Shown here: positions 5,779 through 6,692 of the stretch, piece by piece
Layout: the number at the start of each line of letters is the position of its first letter
Position numbering within the stretch: position 1 is the stretch's first letter
Assembly: GCA_014804085.1 (NCBI GenBank)
Contig: JAAVAM010000046.1
Span: 22,232 to 28,923 of the forward strand
Source of the DNA: Treponema sp.
GTDB taxonomy: Bacteria > Spirochaetota > Spirochaetia > Treponematales > Treponemataceae
Length of the DNA: 6,692 nucleotides
Direction of reading: 5' to 3'
The notes under the pieces: model-generated
Told to the model about the DNA's origin: nothing
What the model saw: the letters and a program-made list of their open reading frames with translations, nothing else
Database searches by the model: none
Translations under genes and position numbers: made by a program

Positions 5779-6692
5779 ATGAAAAAAATTTCAGTTGTGG
5801 TTTTCTGCATCGCGCTGGGACTGGTCGTCCTTGGGGCTTGCAAAAAAAACAATGCCCAAAAAACCGACTTTCCTGAGCACGGAATTACGGTCATTTGTCC
5901 TTGGGGCGAAGGCGGCGGGACGGATGCCGTTCTGCGCGCGCTCTGCAAGACGGCAGAAAAATATCTTAGCACGACAATCACGGTCGAAAACAAAACGGGT
6001 GGCGCGGGCGCAATCGGACACGCGGCGATTAAAGACGCGCGGCCGGACGGCTACACGCTCGGCATGATTACCTTTGAGCTGAATTCTTTGCCGCCGCAAA
6101 AACTCATCAATTTTACGTATGCTGATTACGATCCGATTATCCGCGTAAACGCTGACGCGGCGACGCTCACGGTCAATGCCGACGCGCCGTACAACACCGT
6201 GCAGGAATTCGTAGACTACTGCAAGGCGCATCCCGGCGAAGTTTCTATCGGCAACAGCGCGCCGGGTTCAGTTTGGCATATCGGTGCGGGGCTGCTTGCG
6301 GACGCGACGGGCATTATCGTCAACCATATTCCGTTTGAAGGCGCGACGGGAGCGGTTTCTGCCGTCGCAAGCGGACAAATCGAAGCCGTCACCGTGTCGC
6401 TCCCCGAAGTAAAATCGGAACTGGACGCGGGCAACGTGAAAGTGCTCGGCATTATGGCAAACGAACGCCCCGAATCCTATCCCGACATCAAGACGTTCAA
6501 GGAGCAAGGGTTCGACATCGAATACGCCACCTGGCGCGGACTTGCGCTGCCCAAGCACGTCAACCCCGCAATCAAGGCGATTTTGGTAGACGCGTTCACC
6601 CAGGCGGCGACCGACCCCGAATTCTTGGAGGAATGTATCCGCCTCAATCTTTCGCCCGCATACCAGAATCCCGTCGATTTCGCGGTGTTCCT
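5779..6692 (+). CDS. TctC/Bug-family solute-binding lipoprotein of a tripartite tricarboxylate transporter (3' end cut off)
   Basis: The frame is open from ATG 5779 to the window end (304 codons). Family members are about 310-330 residues, so only the last residues are missing. The start has AAGGAGA six bases upstream. Residues 1-21 are a lipoprotein signal peptide with lipobox LGAC (Cys21), so the protein is anchored on the outer face of a membrane. Bug-family marks are the ITVICPWGEGGGTD ligand-loop motif (about 36-49), VENKTGGAGAIGH (69-81), RPDGYTLG (88-95), then SIGNSAPGSVWHIGAGLLA, the IPFEGATGAVSAVASGQIEA segment and a late ATWRGLALPK. TctC proteins capture small carboxylates and deliver them to TctA/TctB membrane subunits; genes for these would be expected downstream but are out of view. 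Ligand cannot be told from sequence. It is divergent from the pectinesterase gene, 270 bases away, and has higher GC than it. Confidence 0.93.
   Translation, partial: MKKISVVVFCIALGLVVLGACKKNNAQKTDFPEHGITVICPWGEGGGTDAVLRALCKTAEKYLSTTITVENKTGGAGAIGHAAIKDARPDGYTLGMITFELNSLPPQKLINFTYADYDPIIRVNADAATLTVNADAPYNTVQEFVDYCKAHPGEVSIGNSAPGSVWHIGAGLLADATGIIVNHIPFEGATGAVSAVASGQIEAVTVSLPEVKSELDAGNVKVLGIMANERPESYPDIKTFKEQGFDIEYATWRGLALPKHVNPAIKAILVDAFTQAATDPEFLEECIRLNLSPAYQNPVDFAVF

Noticed and set aside
1..6692. CRISPR arrays, tRNA/rRNA genes, insertion sequences, attachment sites
   Set aside because: I saw no regularly spaced repeats, no cloverleaf or rRNA signatures, no transposase frames and no flanking target duplications around the pectinesterase unit.

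Overview
The window looks like part of a spirochaete chromosome, most likely a Treponema from a gut, rumen or oral habitat. This rests on three things: the L34, YidC and DUF721 proteins read as I remember treponemal homologues; a pectin-degrading lipoprotein is present, and pectinolysis is known in several host-associated treponemes; and the genome is moderately GC-rich. No database search was possible, so the genus is an inference.

Positions 1-1806 (minus strand) hold the conserved rpmH-rnpA-yidD-yidC cluster: ribosomal protein L34, the RNase P protein, a small membrane-insertion factor and the YidC insertase (its C-terminal part lies outside the window). The genes are packed with a 1-base overlap, a 4-base overlap and a 15-base gap. 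A good sigma70-type promoter for the cluster sits in the last codons of the next gene upstream. That gene (1887-2411, minus) encodes a DUF721/DciA-like protein, a family linked to replicative-helicase loading, and has two strong tandem promoter-like sequences upstream. Together these genes form a housekeeping block of translation, tRNA processing, membrane insertion and probably replication. Genes of this kind are often near oriC, but dnaA, dnaN, recF and a DnaA-box cluster are not in the window.

Positions 2596-5508 (minus strand) hold a terminator and a large, lower-GC gene for a secreted multi-domain pectin methylesterase (carbohydrate esterase family 8). The main surprise is here. A run of ten G residues (C10 on the plus strand, 5441-5450) splits the lipoprotein signal peptide between two reading frames. 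The start codon with its strong ribosome-binding site, the n-region and the h-region are in one frame; the lipobox (LTSC) and the whole mature protein are in another. A tract of 9 or 12 G would join them into a perfect lipoprotein. The gene is therefore either a phase-variable ON/OFF gene caught OFF, a recent frameshift, or a homopolymer sequencing error.

Positions 5509-5778 are a gene-free divergent intergenic region rich in inverted repeats, with a hairpin-containing putative leader for the esterase and a good promoter for the next gene. Positions 5779-6692 (plus strand) encode a TctC/Bug-type solute-binding lipoprotein, cut just before its C-terminus by the window end. It probably feeds a tripartite tricarboxylate transporter. 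Its divergent arrangement with the pectin esterase raises, but does not show, a link between pectin breakdown and carboxylate uptake.
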